Assembly (NCBI GenBank): GCA_963573315.1
Contig: OY752149.1
Location: 248,001-312,000 of the forward strand
Reading direction: 5' to 3'
DNA length: 64,000 bases
Source: Entomortierella parvispora
Taxonomy: Eukaryota > Mortierellomycota > Mortierellomycetes > Mortierellales > Mortierellaceae
Both the position numbers and the translations under genes were made by a program. Below the pieces are notes generated by a model, which worked only from the letters and a program-made list of their open reading frames with translations, made no database searches and was not told the DNA's origin. This document shows, piece by piece, positions 23,517 through 34,188 of the stretch. Numbering within the stretch: position 1 is the first letter of the stretch; each line of letters opens with the position of its first letter.

Positions 23517-23936
23517 TTAAAAGTTATTCCGGCTAAGTCTATGGATGTCCTTTGCTGTCGTCTCCCCATACCCCGGGGGCATCATCATCGTGGGCGCAGA
23601 GCTGGATGCCGAGGGAGAGAACGACGAGCCGTTCTGATAGTAGCCGCTGTTATGAATCCTTTGGCCCAACTCAAGATTTTGCATGAACCGGCGTTTCTCT
23701 TCAATTAGATCATAGACCGCGCGTGCGAGTGCTTTCCGGTACGCGAGCAAGTTCGTGCCGTTGTTCTGTGATAACATGTAGAGGGAGAGGACGAGTGGAT
23801 GGGCGGTTATGGGTAGATGACCGTTGAGCTGACTCTCCTTGAGTGCGCGGGTCTCCACCAGTGCAGTGGACACGATATGAATCTGTTCATCGAGTTCGTC
23901 GATGGCGAGCGATACGGAAGGCGTGGGTCTGTTCAT
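23517..23936 (-). CDS. Small unnamed family protein, copy 1
   Basis: A single-exon frame of 139 residues with no recognised domain. Its first 100 residues are helical: LAIDELDEQIHIVSTALVET, then LVLSLYMLSQN, YRKALARAVYDLIEEKRRFM and LGQRI. The last 40 are Ser/Pro/Met-rich. The same pattern (L-x-x-QI, about ten residues, A-L-x-E, LVLxIYM, Y-x-KAL, EE(K/Q)RRF, LxLGQ) recurs in the copies at 24.4 and 28.7 kb, so it is a real protein family rather than a chance frame. The start is the only ATG before the conserved block. Function is unknown. Confidence 0.6.
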   Translation of the reverse strand: MNRPTPSVSLAIDELDEQIHIVSTALVETRALKESQLNGHLPITAHPLVLSLYMLSQNNGTNLLAYRKALARAVYDLIEEKRRFMQNLELGQRIHNSGYYQNGSSFSPSASSSAPTMMMPPGYGETTAKDIHRLSRNNF

Positions 23937-24353
23937 TGTCTGCGGTTATTCTCTTGCTTCTATTTCCGCTGGAGGTAAGTGAGAGTCTCGAGCAATCTTG
24001 TAGAATAAGATGTTGGGAGGGTTGTGAAAGTAGAAAAGAGGGGAGGAAGAGAGGGCGAACTGTGCTTTATCGAACGGAAAGAAAGAAAAAAAAAGTCCTA
24101 TAGAGAGCACTTTGCCTCTCGGCTTTGACTCAAAGGGACAGCGATGACTAAACCCGCAGTCAGCCCAGGATGAAACGGGTCCTGGCATGTGGATCCCATC
24201 CACCCAACCCATTTCACATTTCACGTACTCATCTGTCATTTGGAACATTTGGAACGTGAGGTTGGAAGAGTGCGGCGCCACTAAATTTTGTTTCTATGTG
24301 TTGCACCCTCTGCCAACATTCATGACCAAGTTCTCAAGTTTTATTGAACTCGA
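23937..24353. other. Intergenic region between two family copies
   Basis: No gene or RNA is recognised in these 417 bp. The part next to copy 1 is rich in GGAAGAGAGGG on the plus strand. CATTTCACATTTCACG occurs near 24208-24223. Confidence 0.4.
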
Positions 24354-24695
24354 TCACTCTTTGGGGTAGATTGGACTATCAGAAGCAGCGTATCCTGAGG
24401 AAGAGAATGGACGCGGTCGGGTAGAGGCAAGCGGGGCTAGTTGACCTGAAGGCAGCTCGAGTCTCCGAATCTCCGTGGCCAGGGCCTTTTGATAAGCATG
24501 CATGCTGAGGGTAGAGGAGTTTGAGTGCATGTGGATCGCGAGGACGAGCAGATGAGCACAGCTTTTCACACTGGCAGAGAGTTGGTGCTGTTTGATGGCC
24601 CGAGTTTCGTATAGGGCTCGGGTCAAGGCATCGATCTGCAGGTCGCGGCCGAACAGGGCGACTCCACTTGGTCGTTTGCTTGGTAGGTGGCAGTG
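24354..24695 (-). pseudogene. Small unnamed family protein, copy 2, without a start codon
   Basis: The open frame contains DLQIDALTRALYETRA, LLVLAIHMHSNSS and YQKALATEIRRL, aligning with copy 1 across its helical core. Between the upstream in-frame TGA (24696-24698) and the conserved block there is no ATG, and the EE(K/Q)RRF motif is lost after RRL. Either a short 5' exon supplies the start or this is a decayed copy. It is about 420 bp from copy 1 on the same strand, so local tandem duplication is likely. Confidence 0.5.
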
Positions 24696-25308
24696 TCAGG
24701 ACGGCAGAGGAGAGACAGAGTGAGAGAATGAGAAAGAAAGACGGAGAAAGAGGAAGTTGGATGGAAATGAGAAGATGGAGCCGGAGCCAGCCTTGGAGGG
24801 TCGCGCAAAAAAAGAAAACTCAGCGGACAGGCTGGGCCAAGAGAGGGATGGGGGGCTGCGGGCTGTGTGTCCCCAGGGAGAGAGAGAGAAAGAGAAGAGA
24901 GAGGTGGGAGGCACAACCATGCGCACACAGCCCTTGCACCGCAATGGATGGGAGGGGCAATGACGATGGTGTTTATTTTTACGTGCAGGGTTGGGTTGGT
25001 TGTCTGCAGGCAGTGGATGGAAGGGAGTAAGAGTGGCCACATTTCACACATACACATACACACACACACCCTTCCACATGCCTATCTCTCTCTCTCTCTC
25101 TCTCTCTCTCCTCCACTCTCTCTTTTACACACACCCACACCCACACACACTCTCTCTCATTCCCATTCGCTTTTGCTTCCTCTCCCCTCCCCTCATCCAC
25201 TCTCGGCACCCCCATTCATTCTGTCTGATCTTCTGTCTTCACATCCCATTGCTCTTCTTTTTCGCTTCTTGTAGAAGCACCGCACGGCCACAACAAACAC
25301 AGCACAAC
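24696..25308. promoter_or_regulatory. Low-complexity region upstream of the ankyrin gene
   Basis: The first 300 bases are purine-rich on the plus strand (GAAAGACGGAGAAAGAGG). The rest is the CA/CT microsatellite block and pyrimidine-rich leader of the ankyrin-repeat gene. Longer open frames here are products of the repeats. Confidence 0.4.
25040..25161. repeat. CA and CT microsatellites
   Basis: A CACATACACA/CACACA tract is followed by about 25 bases of CT dinucleotides, a second CTCT block and further CACACACCC runs, 150-270 bp before the ankyrin gene start. Confidence 0.85.
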
Positions 25309-28300
25309 ATGGCTGCGCTGAGAGCGATGCTCCAGCTTCGCCCTGCTGGATCCACTACGGAGAACATCAACCAGTCAAACTCTCTCCTTGGCGCTCTCTC
25401 CACAGTTTCCTCTACATCCACCCCCACCTCCACTCCCACCTCCGCCTCAATCTCCCCAACTCACAACACCGCAAGACAGCTCCAGGCAGCCGCTGTGATC
25501 GCAAGCAAGCGACCCGTCGCACAGAGTCGGAACCTTGGACTGCATTCTGGAGCAGCATCTGGCAACCTTGGTAAGTTCGTCTGCTAGCAAAAGGCATGTT
25601 CTCCTATTCACAATCTTTTGAAGTCATGAAAAGATCCCCCCCAGCAATGTTCTGTCGATTGTCCGCCAGGGGTGGGGATGACAAAAGCACACAAAGGGGT
25701 TTGTAGACCACAGGGAGACATGAGCAGAGCGAGTTTCTCGTTCCCCTATCCAGCGATGAGGACAAATGCCCTCCCCCCCTTTTCATGCGCCGGGAGCACA
25801 GGAATAAGCATTCATCCTTCCCAGAATCTGTGCACCCTCTTTTTTCCCTTTTTTCTGGATCGGGCAAAGCTCAAAATGCCACGAGCACCAGTGGCAACCC
25901 GGCGCTATTTGACTCGTTCTAATCCGCCCCGGTGATCCCAGTGTGTTCAAATAAAAAAAATGAATAGGTGACGCTGCTTGCCACTGTGTTGTCATCATCT
26001 CAATCTCCCCTTCACCTACATCCACCCAGGATCCTTTTTCTTTTCACCCCAATAAGCAAATTCTCCGTCGACCCCGCGTCGATCGTTGTTATCTATCCCT
26101 ACGTCGAATCAAGTCCCATGCCAGGCATCTAATACTGTTTTTCTTTGGGATAGGTCTGGTTAAGTTTGCTCTCGACAATGGACAACCGATCGACTCTGTT
26201 TTCAACGGCGTGCTAGCAATCCATGCTGCCTGCTGCTGCAACTCCAACTTGCCCGTAGTTATCTTTTTGATTGAGCGAGGCGCAGACGTCAACGCGAGAA
26301 GATTCCCAAGGAAATACAGCGGCGAGAGAGCCGTGGGCTCGTAAGTTTGTTATCTTTGTCTGGTTGGCTGAGGAGCGTGTGGAAGCATCAGTGGGCAACG
26401 TGAGAACTTCGACTCTGTTCCTGGTGCGACAAAAATTGTCCCGCTGGTTGAGGAGAACAGAAGGTTGGGCGCGGACAACAAAGAAAGCAGGGCGGATTAC
26501 GCCCGTGCTCGGGAAGACAGCTGGATTATGCAAAACAGCGCAGAGCCTGACCGCCATGCGACCGCCCCGCCTTTTGTTTTTGTTGTGGCTTCCATGGTTG
26601 GGGAATCTGCCTTTGGGAAGGAACAAGACACAGGCGTGCTTTCGAGACCGCGATCCAGACCCATTTTATTCCCGAATCTTTCCTGCTTACTGACACATTA
26701 CCTTATTTTTATCTACATCATTCCTATCGTAGTCAAACAGTAGGGACAACAGGATCAACGCCTCTGCACTTTGCGGCGGCAAATGGTTGTCTTCCGATTG
26801 TGGAGATCCTTTTGCGTCATGGAGCTATTCCTGATTTGACGGACAAGGCAAGCGTTATTTTTTATAGTCTTGGAGACGACCATGATCCTATTTTGTAGGA
26901 TTGAAGTCCCAGTCCAGGAACTAACACGGCACATGTGTCTATTATTCAACAGTACGGATCATCCCCTTCGTCAGTAGCGATGGCCAGGAACCATCCCGAG
27001 GTGGCTAGTCTCCTATACCAGCACACGTGCATGCTGCGAGGAGTACAGGAAATCGTTCCCGACACAGGCATGCAAACAGATTCTCGAGAACTGGATCCTT
27101 TTACGAGCCCGCGGAGCAGTGTCGATTTTGGTCGGAGACTGTTCCCTGTTGCTTCACGCTTGTTGTCCAGTCCAGTCAAAGAGGTTGCATCACGGACAAT
27201 GCCACAGCCAATACACATCACAACCGCTGCCTCGAAAACTATGGGGCCTCCTTCTGCAAGCCAACAACTGAGGGCAACGAACCACCGACGTGTCAGTCTA
27301 CCGTCCATTATTGAGTCGCCTTCCTCTCCAACAGTGCCGACAGTAGCTCGTCAATCTTGTGACCTTGGAAGAATACTACAGTCAACAGAGCCTCTCCATG
27401 CTCGTTCTGGATCCGCGGATGCAAGACTCCCAAGTCCCGTGCCCTCAATGAGAACATCACAAAAGGGTGCCTCGAACACATGCCATCCACCCACCGGGAA
27501 ATCTCTCGCGCGGCTAGATACCCCAACGAACAGTACCCGACGCCGGTCGATCGATGTCTCTGCACCGGCCACATTTTTTTTACCAAAAACAGTGGCGGTC
27601 AACAGGAGGAAATCGTTCGATCAACTTGCAGGACAAAAGCGACCAGCAGGAGCAAAGGCGAGACGGCAGTCCGACGCGTCTACAGCCGAAACTGTGGTCT
27701 CGTCTGGTCAGTCCTCGTGTTCAACTCTTGTGACTACGTTGAGCATGTTGAACGGGAATGAGAGCAAGACTCTTCTGGACAATGGTAGCGCATCAACAGA
27801 TTCCATGACGCCTTCTTCTCCATCTATTCTGAACAATGGCAGCGCACTGGCCTCCCCCACTTCATCTCCATCTAAGCGTCCAGTGATTGTCGAAGACGCG
27901 TCCAACCGCCGAATCATTTCGGCTTCCGAACCTGGAGAATCACCGGTGGTGCAGGCCCATGAGCGACAAGTTTTATCTACGGCGGTGGAAGATATATCGT
28001 TGGATCAGATTGGGACTGAAAAGAAGTATCGACGTCGAAGCATGCAAGACGCTCTCTGGCGAAGCAGCAGTAGTAGCAGCAGTAACAAGATCACTGCAAA
28101 GTTGACGACATCATCTTCAGTGTCATCGCTGATGCAGGAATCCACCGCAGAGGGGCGTGTTTCCTTGGGTAAACAGCACCGAAAGTTGGGCTCTAGCTTC
28201 TCGGGAAGTGCGACCATCTCGGGTCGGTTCTCACGGTTCTGGTCGAATACAGTAGCGAGTGGAGCGTTGGATGAGAAAATGAAGAAGGATGATGAGGATC

Positions 28301-28500
28301 TTTTTGTGGACCAGTTGCAGAGGAGCTTTCACTCTTACCATCATCAACTTGCTGCTCAAGGAGGTTCACTGGAGTCTGAATCCAAGTGGATGACCTCGAG
28401 CGATATGGCCGGCGATACGCAGGACGGAATTGGGCGCTCAAAGTCGACTGCTCGCGCTGGAGTCATGAATCGCCTTGCTGGTATCTGGTCACGGCGTTGA
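25309..28500 (+). CDS. Ankyrin-repeat protein with long disordered C-terminus
   Basis: Four exons (25309-25570, 26154-26340, 26733-26847, 26953-28500) give 703 residues. After a Ser/Thr-rich start, three ankyrin-like units are seen at about residues 85-220: GVLAIHAACCCNSNLPVVIF, then GSTPLHFAAANGCLPIVEIL followed by LLRHGAIPDLTDK, then YGSSPSSVAMARNHPEVASL. The remaining 480 residues are Ser/Arg/Pro-rich and probably disordered, with a lysine/arginine patch near residue 425. Ankyrin repeats bind proteins; no enzyme domain is visible. The first two introns are long (583 and 392 nt). The third appears to use a GC donor (AAG/GCAAGC at 26848), because this keeps the ankyrin spacing intact; a GT six bases later also keeps the frame but inserts two residues. 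Confidence 0.8.
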
Positions 28501-28699
28501 AAGACACAAAAAAAAGGGATGGTTCTCCAAACTTCACTGTAAATAAAAAAAAAAAAAGAAGCGCCAAGACTTTCTTCCTTCCTTCTTTTTCTCTTTTGAA
28601 GTTTCTCAATAAAAAGTCGATGCCTTTCTTCGTCCACTCCTGATAATCATCACGCGACATCATATCAACACCCATTCCAGCCCTAACAACCGGCACATC

Positions 28700-29038
28700 A
28701 TGGTTCCCAACTTGGAATTCGCAACTTTGGCCATAGAGCACCTTGGCGCGCAGATTGAGACTCTGGAACTAGCGTTGCGGGAAGCTCATGGTCATTATAC
28801 CAGTGCAAACAGGTCAATTCCATTGCCATTACCATCGCCATCAAAGACCAACCAGTCACTCGTCCTCGCGATCTACGTGCGATGTGATGCTCAAAATTTC
28901 CTAAAAAACTACATGAAGGCGCTTTCGGACGAACTTTATCGTCTCGTGGAGGAGCAACGTCGGTTTGTCATGGCTCTCGGTCTAGGACAATCTGTTCAGA
29001 ACACACCAGGCCCGATGTTACCATCAAAGTCAGAATGA
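28700..29038 (+). CDS. Small unnamed family protein, copy 3
   Basis: A single-exon frame of 112 residues on the opposite strand to copies 1 and 2. It shows the same core: LAIEHLGAQIETLELALREA, LVLAIYVRCDAQ, YMKALSDELYRLVEEQRRFV and LGLGQSV. It lies between the ankyrin gene (200 bp upstream) and the nucleotidyltransferase array (237 bp downstream). The family is helical and all-alpha by eye; no known domain is recognised. Confidence 0.65.
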   Translation: MVPNLEFATLAIEHLGAQIETLELALREAHGHYTSANRSIPLPLPSPSKTNQSLVLAIYVRCDAQNFLKNYMKALSDELYRLVEEQRRFVMALGLGQSVQNTPGPMLPSKSE

Positions 29039-29274
29039 AAGAGGTCTTGAGCTGGTAGATTTGACATAGGTCCCCCTTTCCTTCCGCAAGGCAAATAAAT
29101 CGGCTTTTACTTTTGCCTCATCTCTTTGTCTCCTGTGGTTTGTGGAACCTCTTTTTTCTTTTTGCTTTGCATGAACCAATGCTGGACTGTCGACTTTATT
29201 TGTTTCTTTTGACCCAGCCACACCTCGCCCTTCCTTTGATAAACTCGTCACCCCCCTTCCCGCTTTTTTAAATC

Positions 29275-31124
29275 ATGACCCCAAGTCGAGAACCAGACCC
29301 ACGTCTCTTTGTCGAGCTCCTTTTCGAGGTGGTTGTTTACGAATTCGAGGCCATCCACCAAGAGATCCAGCACGTCGTCCTCTCCAGAATTTTCCAGACC
29401 TTTGTGGAAGTCTCTGAGGAATACCAAGACCTGATTTCTTGTCCTTGCTACGATTTTATCAGAGACTCTGATCTCCTTGTGACGAATGAATCGGCTTGGT
29501 CGAGTTTTATCTCCAATTTCGAACCCAGGCTCCTTCCTCGCTTTCGACCTCTCCGAGCCTTGGAGGACCACTACTTTGGATACCGGACCACAGGATCAGG
29601 AATCAACCTTCCAACATGGTCATCAAGAGTGAGGGACCATTTCCAGAGACGATACGATGTATTTGTCCCCGGTGAATGGAAAGATGATATTGCCGTCTTT
29701 ATTGATCAACTCCGAACGGATCTCTCTATCAAAGGGTCAGGAGGAGGGTCGATTTGGTGCATCCAAGGAAAAGTTCAAGGGATCTGGAAGTTCAGCTCTC
29801 ATGGGGTGGACCAGACAGTCCGGCAGGGAGAAAAGCTAGTGTTGTTTGCTCAAGAGCAGGAAGCTATCCAGAAGGAACAAGAGGCTATCCAGAAGGAGCA
29901 GGAAGCTGTTAAGGACACCTTCCGGATACAAGATGAGGACATCCAAAAACAACTAGAAGTCATTCAAATACGGCAACAGGAAGATACGATACGGGATGAA
30001 CAGCAACTCCTCGACGATCAAAAGTTTTTCCTCTCTATCTATTATGAGCTTGTGATCTTTGAACTGGCGGCCGATTGCGGCAAAGGCACTAAGGCGGTGC
30101 CTATAGACAGGATTGCGGACGCTTTCGCCTTGGCTGCCAAAGTTCTTGAGAGGAATTCGGCCGTCATGTTCCCTTGTTTTTCCTTTATTCATTCTAGGGC
30201 TTGCAGGATCCACTCCGGGTTGTTGATTTTATGAAACAGCATCGACCCCCTTGGACAATCACGACCAGAGAGCCTGTCACCATTGGGAGTAACCGAGAAA
30301 TGTCAGCGAGGGTGTTTGAGTTTACCTACAACAATCGCTCGAGGACAGAGGTCGTGCTTCCGACTTTGAATGAAGAAGACGAGAGGGCGTTTCTTGTTAC
30401 CTATGACACGACTGTCCCTTATTCCTTCAAGGACGACTTGGCGATTTTAGTTTGGGAGTTCCAGAACCAATTGGCTTTCCGAGGTTCAGGTGGCAAGGTA
30501 TCCACACTCCATGGTGGGCTTCAAGGCATGACCAAATTCACGGATATGGATGCGGTAGTGAGGTACGTTCTGGAGCAACATGATCAGGAACGAAGGCAAA
30601 GGTTGAAACAACAAGAAACGGGGCGTTTAGAACACGATCGTAGTCAAAAACAAAGCGGAGTGCAAACCACAGGAGAAGAGCCTGAGGAAAGCCGCTCGCT
30701 GAACGCTTGGGCGGAGAAGAAGGAGAAGACGGAGGAGGAAGAGAAGAAAGAGGAGGAAGAGGAGGATGAGGAGGAAGAGAACGATAAGGAAAAAGAGAAT
30801 GGGAACCAGCGGCCACAGTCGGTCATGATGGGACAGCAGGAACAACACCTATCTTTGGTAGAGCAGGCGCAAGGGACAACGGACTTGGAACAAGAGTCAT
30901 ATTGCGTCGAAGAAGAGGCAGTGGAGGACCTAGAAGAACCACAGAAACCCGATCCAGAGAGAGATAACCTTGAGAGACTACGGTTGCACTATATCAGCAA
31001 GATCTGGAATAGGGAGCGAGGGAGCTTTTCCGATCGGAGAGGAACGATTTTTCATTATTCCCACCAAAACTCTCGAGAGTCCTGGATGTACGGTGAAGTT
31101 TTTGTTGCTTCCTGCTCCCAGTAG
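29275..31124 (+). pseudogene. Array member 1: two N-terminal modules, frame break, no nucleotidyltransferase core
   Basis: The first frame (29275 onward, MTPSREPDPRLFVELLF) carries a complete first module, with EWKDDIAVFIDQLRTDL and GSGG, a QKEQEAI heptad repeat and the start of a second module (FFLSIYYELVIFELAADCGK). At about 30195-30200 the frame must shift by one base to continue into GLQDPLRVVDFMKQ and the rest of module 2 (YSFKDDLAILVWEFQNQL). Paralogues are continuous across this point (IRERGLDDP and IRAHGLDDG), so one G of the GGG run appears missing. A 56-nt intron (GTTCTT...TTCTAG) would restore the frame but would remove conserved residues. After an acidic EEEEKKEEEEE region the frame ends without the catalytic core. 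This is a decayed copy or a module-only protein. Confidence 0.7.
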
Positions 31125-31218
31125 TGGAGAGCCTGATACAGCATTGAACATGTGCACCATAATAAAGTCGCCTCGAGGTTGGTGTTATTCTTGGGACATG
31201 TGGTTTTGTGCGATCTTT

Positions 31219-31258
31219 TTGGCACAGCAAGGCACAGCAAGGCACAGCAAGGCGCAGT
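31219..31258 (+). repeat. 10-bp direct repeat upstream of array member 2
   Basis: GGCACAGCAA occurs three times in tandem, followed by a fourth, variant GGCGCAG, about 75-115 bp before the start of array member 2. Confidence 0.8.
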
Positions 31259-31332
31259 TTTCGGGTTCTACTCTTTCTTCTTCTTTGTTCTCCAATTGCC
31301 CCTTCTCCCCTCCATCCTCTATTTCTCCCACA

Positions 31333-34029
31333 ATGGCACTTCCCCGAAGCAAGGAACCGGATCAACGTGTCTTTCTCGAGTTCCTCTATGGGGTTATTGT
31401 CTATGAGTACAGTCACATCACCAGAAATGGTTCACCCGTTCACCATAGTCTCCTAACCCAGGCTTTTGAATCCGTTGTCAAGACCTCGACGCGCTACACG
31501 TCCCTTCTTACGTGCCCTTGCCACGAATTGATCCAAGAATATGGCCTCAACACCACAGAGACTTCTGCCTGGCCCAACATGATTGCCAACTTTGAATTGC
31601 GGCTCTTCCCTCGAATCCCAAACGCCAAGACTGCAGAGGATATCTACCTGGGATACAAGATTGCTGAATCTGGCATCATCATGCCCCGATGGCAACCCAA
31701 TCATCTTCGAAGGTTCTTCCGATACTATGTTGCCAATGTTCCGGCTGAGTGGAAGGACGATATCGCAGTCATCATCTATGAGCTCCGGAGAGAGCTTGGC
31801 ATGCCTGGATCAGGTGGGAAGCAGATATCCCTGCTTCACGGCCAATTGCAAGGACTCTCAAAGTTCATGCGGCAACCTGCAGAGGCTAAGTTGACGATCC
31901 AGAAGCCTTTAGTGGTCGAGCAACCGGTAGCGACCCGGCAAAGAAAGGAGAAAAAGGAACAACAGAGGAAAAAGAAAGAAGCGTTGCTGGGGAAAGTGCA
32001 GGCGCAGGAGCGGAAGGGGAAAGAGGCAGCTGTTGGGTTGACTCACTCGGGGGAAGACATCAAGGGGTTTAGGAGGAGGTTCATCGCGTTTTATTACGAG
32101 CTTATGATATTTGAACTGATGGCGACCTACGGCGCCGGTGCTGAAGTTCCAGACGAGCGAATCGCGAAGGCATTCGCTACAGCTCTCGATGTCCTGGAGA
32201 AGAATGCAGATGTCATGATCACCGCTGCCGCCCAGATTCGCGAAGATGGACTCGACAATGGCACCCGGGTCCGTGAATTTTTCAAGGTGTATCAGCTACA
32301 ACTGTTTAGCGCATCCACGACTCAGGCATCTTCTTCGGTCACCAGCAGCAATGGTGGCTACAAAATCTCGCCGACTGGAGTCATCCTGCCGACCTGGAGT
32401 GCGGCCGACGAAAGAGCTTTTCTCATCCAGTATGATGCAAGTGTTCCTCACACATATAAAGATGACCTGGCGATCCTGGTGTGTGAGCTTCAGAATCACT
32501 TGAGCTTCCGAGGTTCAGGAGGAGAGACGACCCCAGTCCATGGTAGACTTCTAGGCGTGACAAAGTTCAAGGACCTGGATGTTGTGAAGCGAGCAGTCTT
32601 TTCCCAACACGACCACGATAGGCGCCGTCGATTGGAGCACCAGAGGAGTGAGCAATTGGAACAAAGTCGTCTGGAACAACTTGACCTACAACTGGAACAA
32701 AAGTTGAGATTGGAGCTGAAGGAAGAAAATGAACATGATGCCCCGCAGGAGGAAACGGGAGACAGAGAAGGAGATGTTCAAGAGTGCCTTCAAAATGATA
32801 AAAGCCAGGAACATGATACGGTGAAAGAGGAAGATGGAAGCTGGGCAGCTCATTCGAATATACTGGTGAAGGACAGCTCACAGGAACGACTCCAAGAGGA
32901 ATTCATACGTACCCCGGGAGAAGAAGGATATGCGACGATTAAGCAGGTCATGGACCTCACTCGCAAACTCGGCCAGCCAGCTCAAGACAATAAGGGCTCA
33001 CTGGAGGGCGAATCAAGGGAGCGACATCAAGACGCTGCTCAGACACTGGATCAAATTGTTCAAGACCAAATGAACTTACTATTGAATACGACGGGAACAA
33101 CAGAAGCACGGAAACAGCAGATTCTTGACCTGAGGGACAAACTGACTACAGTGTTGAGCTCATATTTTCAACAAGATCACCTTGAGATACTGCTATTTGG
33201 ATCATACGGGACTGGCCTCAGTGACAAAGGAAGTGATGCGTACTTTTCGGTTGTAAATACCGATGGCTCTGCAATACCCATATCGGTTGACACACTGGCA
33301 AAGGCACTCAGGCAATTGGGATTTGTCAATGTGAAAGCGATCAGTACCGCTCGGGTCCCGATTGTAACCTTTGATGATCCACTGAGCGTCGTTGCATGCG
33401 ACATCTCCATCAACCAACGCCATGGAGCACTCAACTCGAAGCTGATAGATACCTATCGCCAAATCGACAACCGGTTCACGCCTCTATGGTTCGCAATTCG
33501 ACAGATGGCCAGGAGGAACGGTATCCTGTCTGGCAAGAAACGGTACCTTACTTCGTACGCCTTGGTCATGATGGTGATTACCTTCCTGCAGACACGACCA
33601 CAGCCCATCCTACCCAAACTACAAATGCAGCCAAACATGCAAAGAGCGGAACTCGACGGCTGGGATTATTCGTTCGATGGCCACTGGAGTAGTCATACCG
33701 GTCTCGGAGCAGCAAACACCGAGACGTGTGCAACTCTGCTAAGGGAATTTTACCGGTACTTTGGGTACGATTTTCAGTATGGGATTTGGGAGATCAACCC
33801 TCAAGTAGGTGCTATTCGGACAAAGAGAGACGTGAGTGTGGCGACAAATGTCAGCGAACGCAGGAAGCTAGCCAATGCGAAGATGTGCATCATGGATCCG
33901 TTCATCCGTGACCGCAACGTTGCAGGAAGCATCACAAAGAAGAATGTAGGTCGGATCAAGGACGCTTTCAAAAGGGCCAGCGACGCGCTTGTCAAGGGTA
34001 ACCTCAGCGGGGCATTCCTGTATTTTTGA
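31333..34029 (+). CDS. Array member 2 (long type): two N-terminal modules + Cid1/Trf4-like nucleotidyltransferase, one catalytic Asp lost
   Basis: Intronless, 898 residues; the start is set by alignment to paralogues (MALPRSKEPDQRVFLEFLY), although the frame stays open upstream. Module 1 is at about 10-180 (EWKDDIAVIIYELRREL, then GSGG and HGQLQGL), a lysine-rich linker follows, module 2 is at about 248-415 (YKDDLAILVCELQNHLSF), then a charged linker. The nucleotidyltransferase core starts near 615: FGSYGTGLSDKGSDAYFS has D-A-Y where the family has D-x-D, while the third aspartate is present in ACDISIN near 690. ARVPIVTF, YRQIDNRFTPLWFAIR and the C-terminal IMDPF fit terminal uridylyl- or adenylyltransferases that extend RNA 3' ends. 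The lost metal ligand suggests low or no activity. AATAAA at 34049. Confidence 0.82.
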   Translation: MALPRSKEPDQRVFLEFLYGVIVYEYSHITRNGSPVHHSLLTQAFESVVKTSTRYTSLLTCPCHELIQEYGLNTTETSAWPNMIANFELRLFPRIPNAKTAEDIYLGYKIAESGIIMPRWQPNHLRRFFRYYVANVPAEWKDDIAVIIYELRRELGMPGSGGKQISLLHGQLQGLSKFMRQPAEAKLTIQKPLVVEQPVATRQRKEKKEQQRKKKEALLGKVQAQERKGKEAAVGLTHSGEDIKGFRRRFIAFYYELMIFELMATYGAGAEVPDERIAKAFATALDVLEKNADVMITAAAQIREDGLDNGTRVREFFKVYQLQLFSASTTQASSSVTSSNGGYKISPTGVILPTWSAADERAFLIQYDASVPHTYKDDLAILVCELQNHLSFRGSGGETTPVHGRLLGVTKFKDLDVVKRAVFSQHDHDRRRRLEHQRSEQLEQSRLEQLDLQLEQKLRLELKEENEHDAPQEETGDREGDVQECLQNDKSQEHDTVKEEDGSWAAHSNILVKDSSQERLQEEFIRTPGEEGYATIKQVMDLTRKLGQPAQDNKGSLEGESRERHQDAAQTLDQIVQDQMNLLLNTTGTTEARKQQILDLRDKLTTVLSSYFQQDHLEILLFGSYGTGLSDKGSDAYFSVVNTDGSAIPISVDTLAKALRQLGFVNVKAISTARVPIVTFDDPLSVVACDISINQRHGALNSKLIDTYRQIDNRFTPLWFAIRQMARRNGILSGKKRYLTSYALVMMVITFLQTRPQPILPKLQMQPNMQRAELDGWDYSFDGHWSSHTGLGAANTETCATLLREFYRYFGYDFQYGIWEINPQVGAIRTKRDVSVATNVSERRKLANAKMCIMDPFIRDRNVAGSITKKNVGRIKDAFKRASDALVKGNLSGAFLYF

Positions 34030-34188
34030 ACCAGAGTGGATGGAGACAAATAAACCTAGTACAAGGGCTCGCGTTTGATTTGTGCATCGAAAGTAGTCGG
34101 TCACAAGGCTGACAGAGTTTATTGCTCCCTCATTCATGATTCATCCTGCTCTTCATCTCTCCACCGCATTCCGACAAATCTCGCAGAC

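Noticed and set aside
24867-25274. Several overlapping frames before the ankyrin gene
   Set aside because: They are Ser/Leu/His repeats created by CT and CA microsatellites.
30970-31332. Upstream extension of array member 2 by about 120 codons
   Set aside because: No similarity to paralogue N-termini; the sister copy at 38769 starts at the equivalent of 31333, and the extension crosses a 10-bp repeat and the tail of array member 1.
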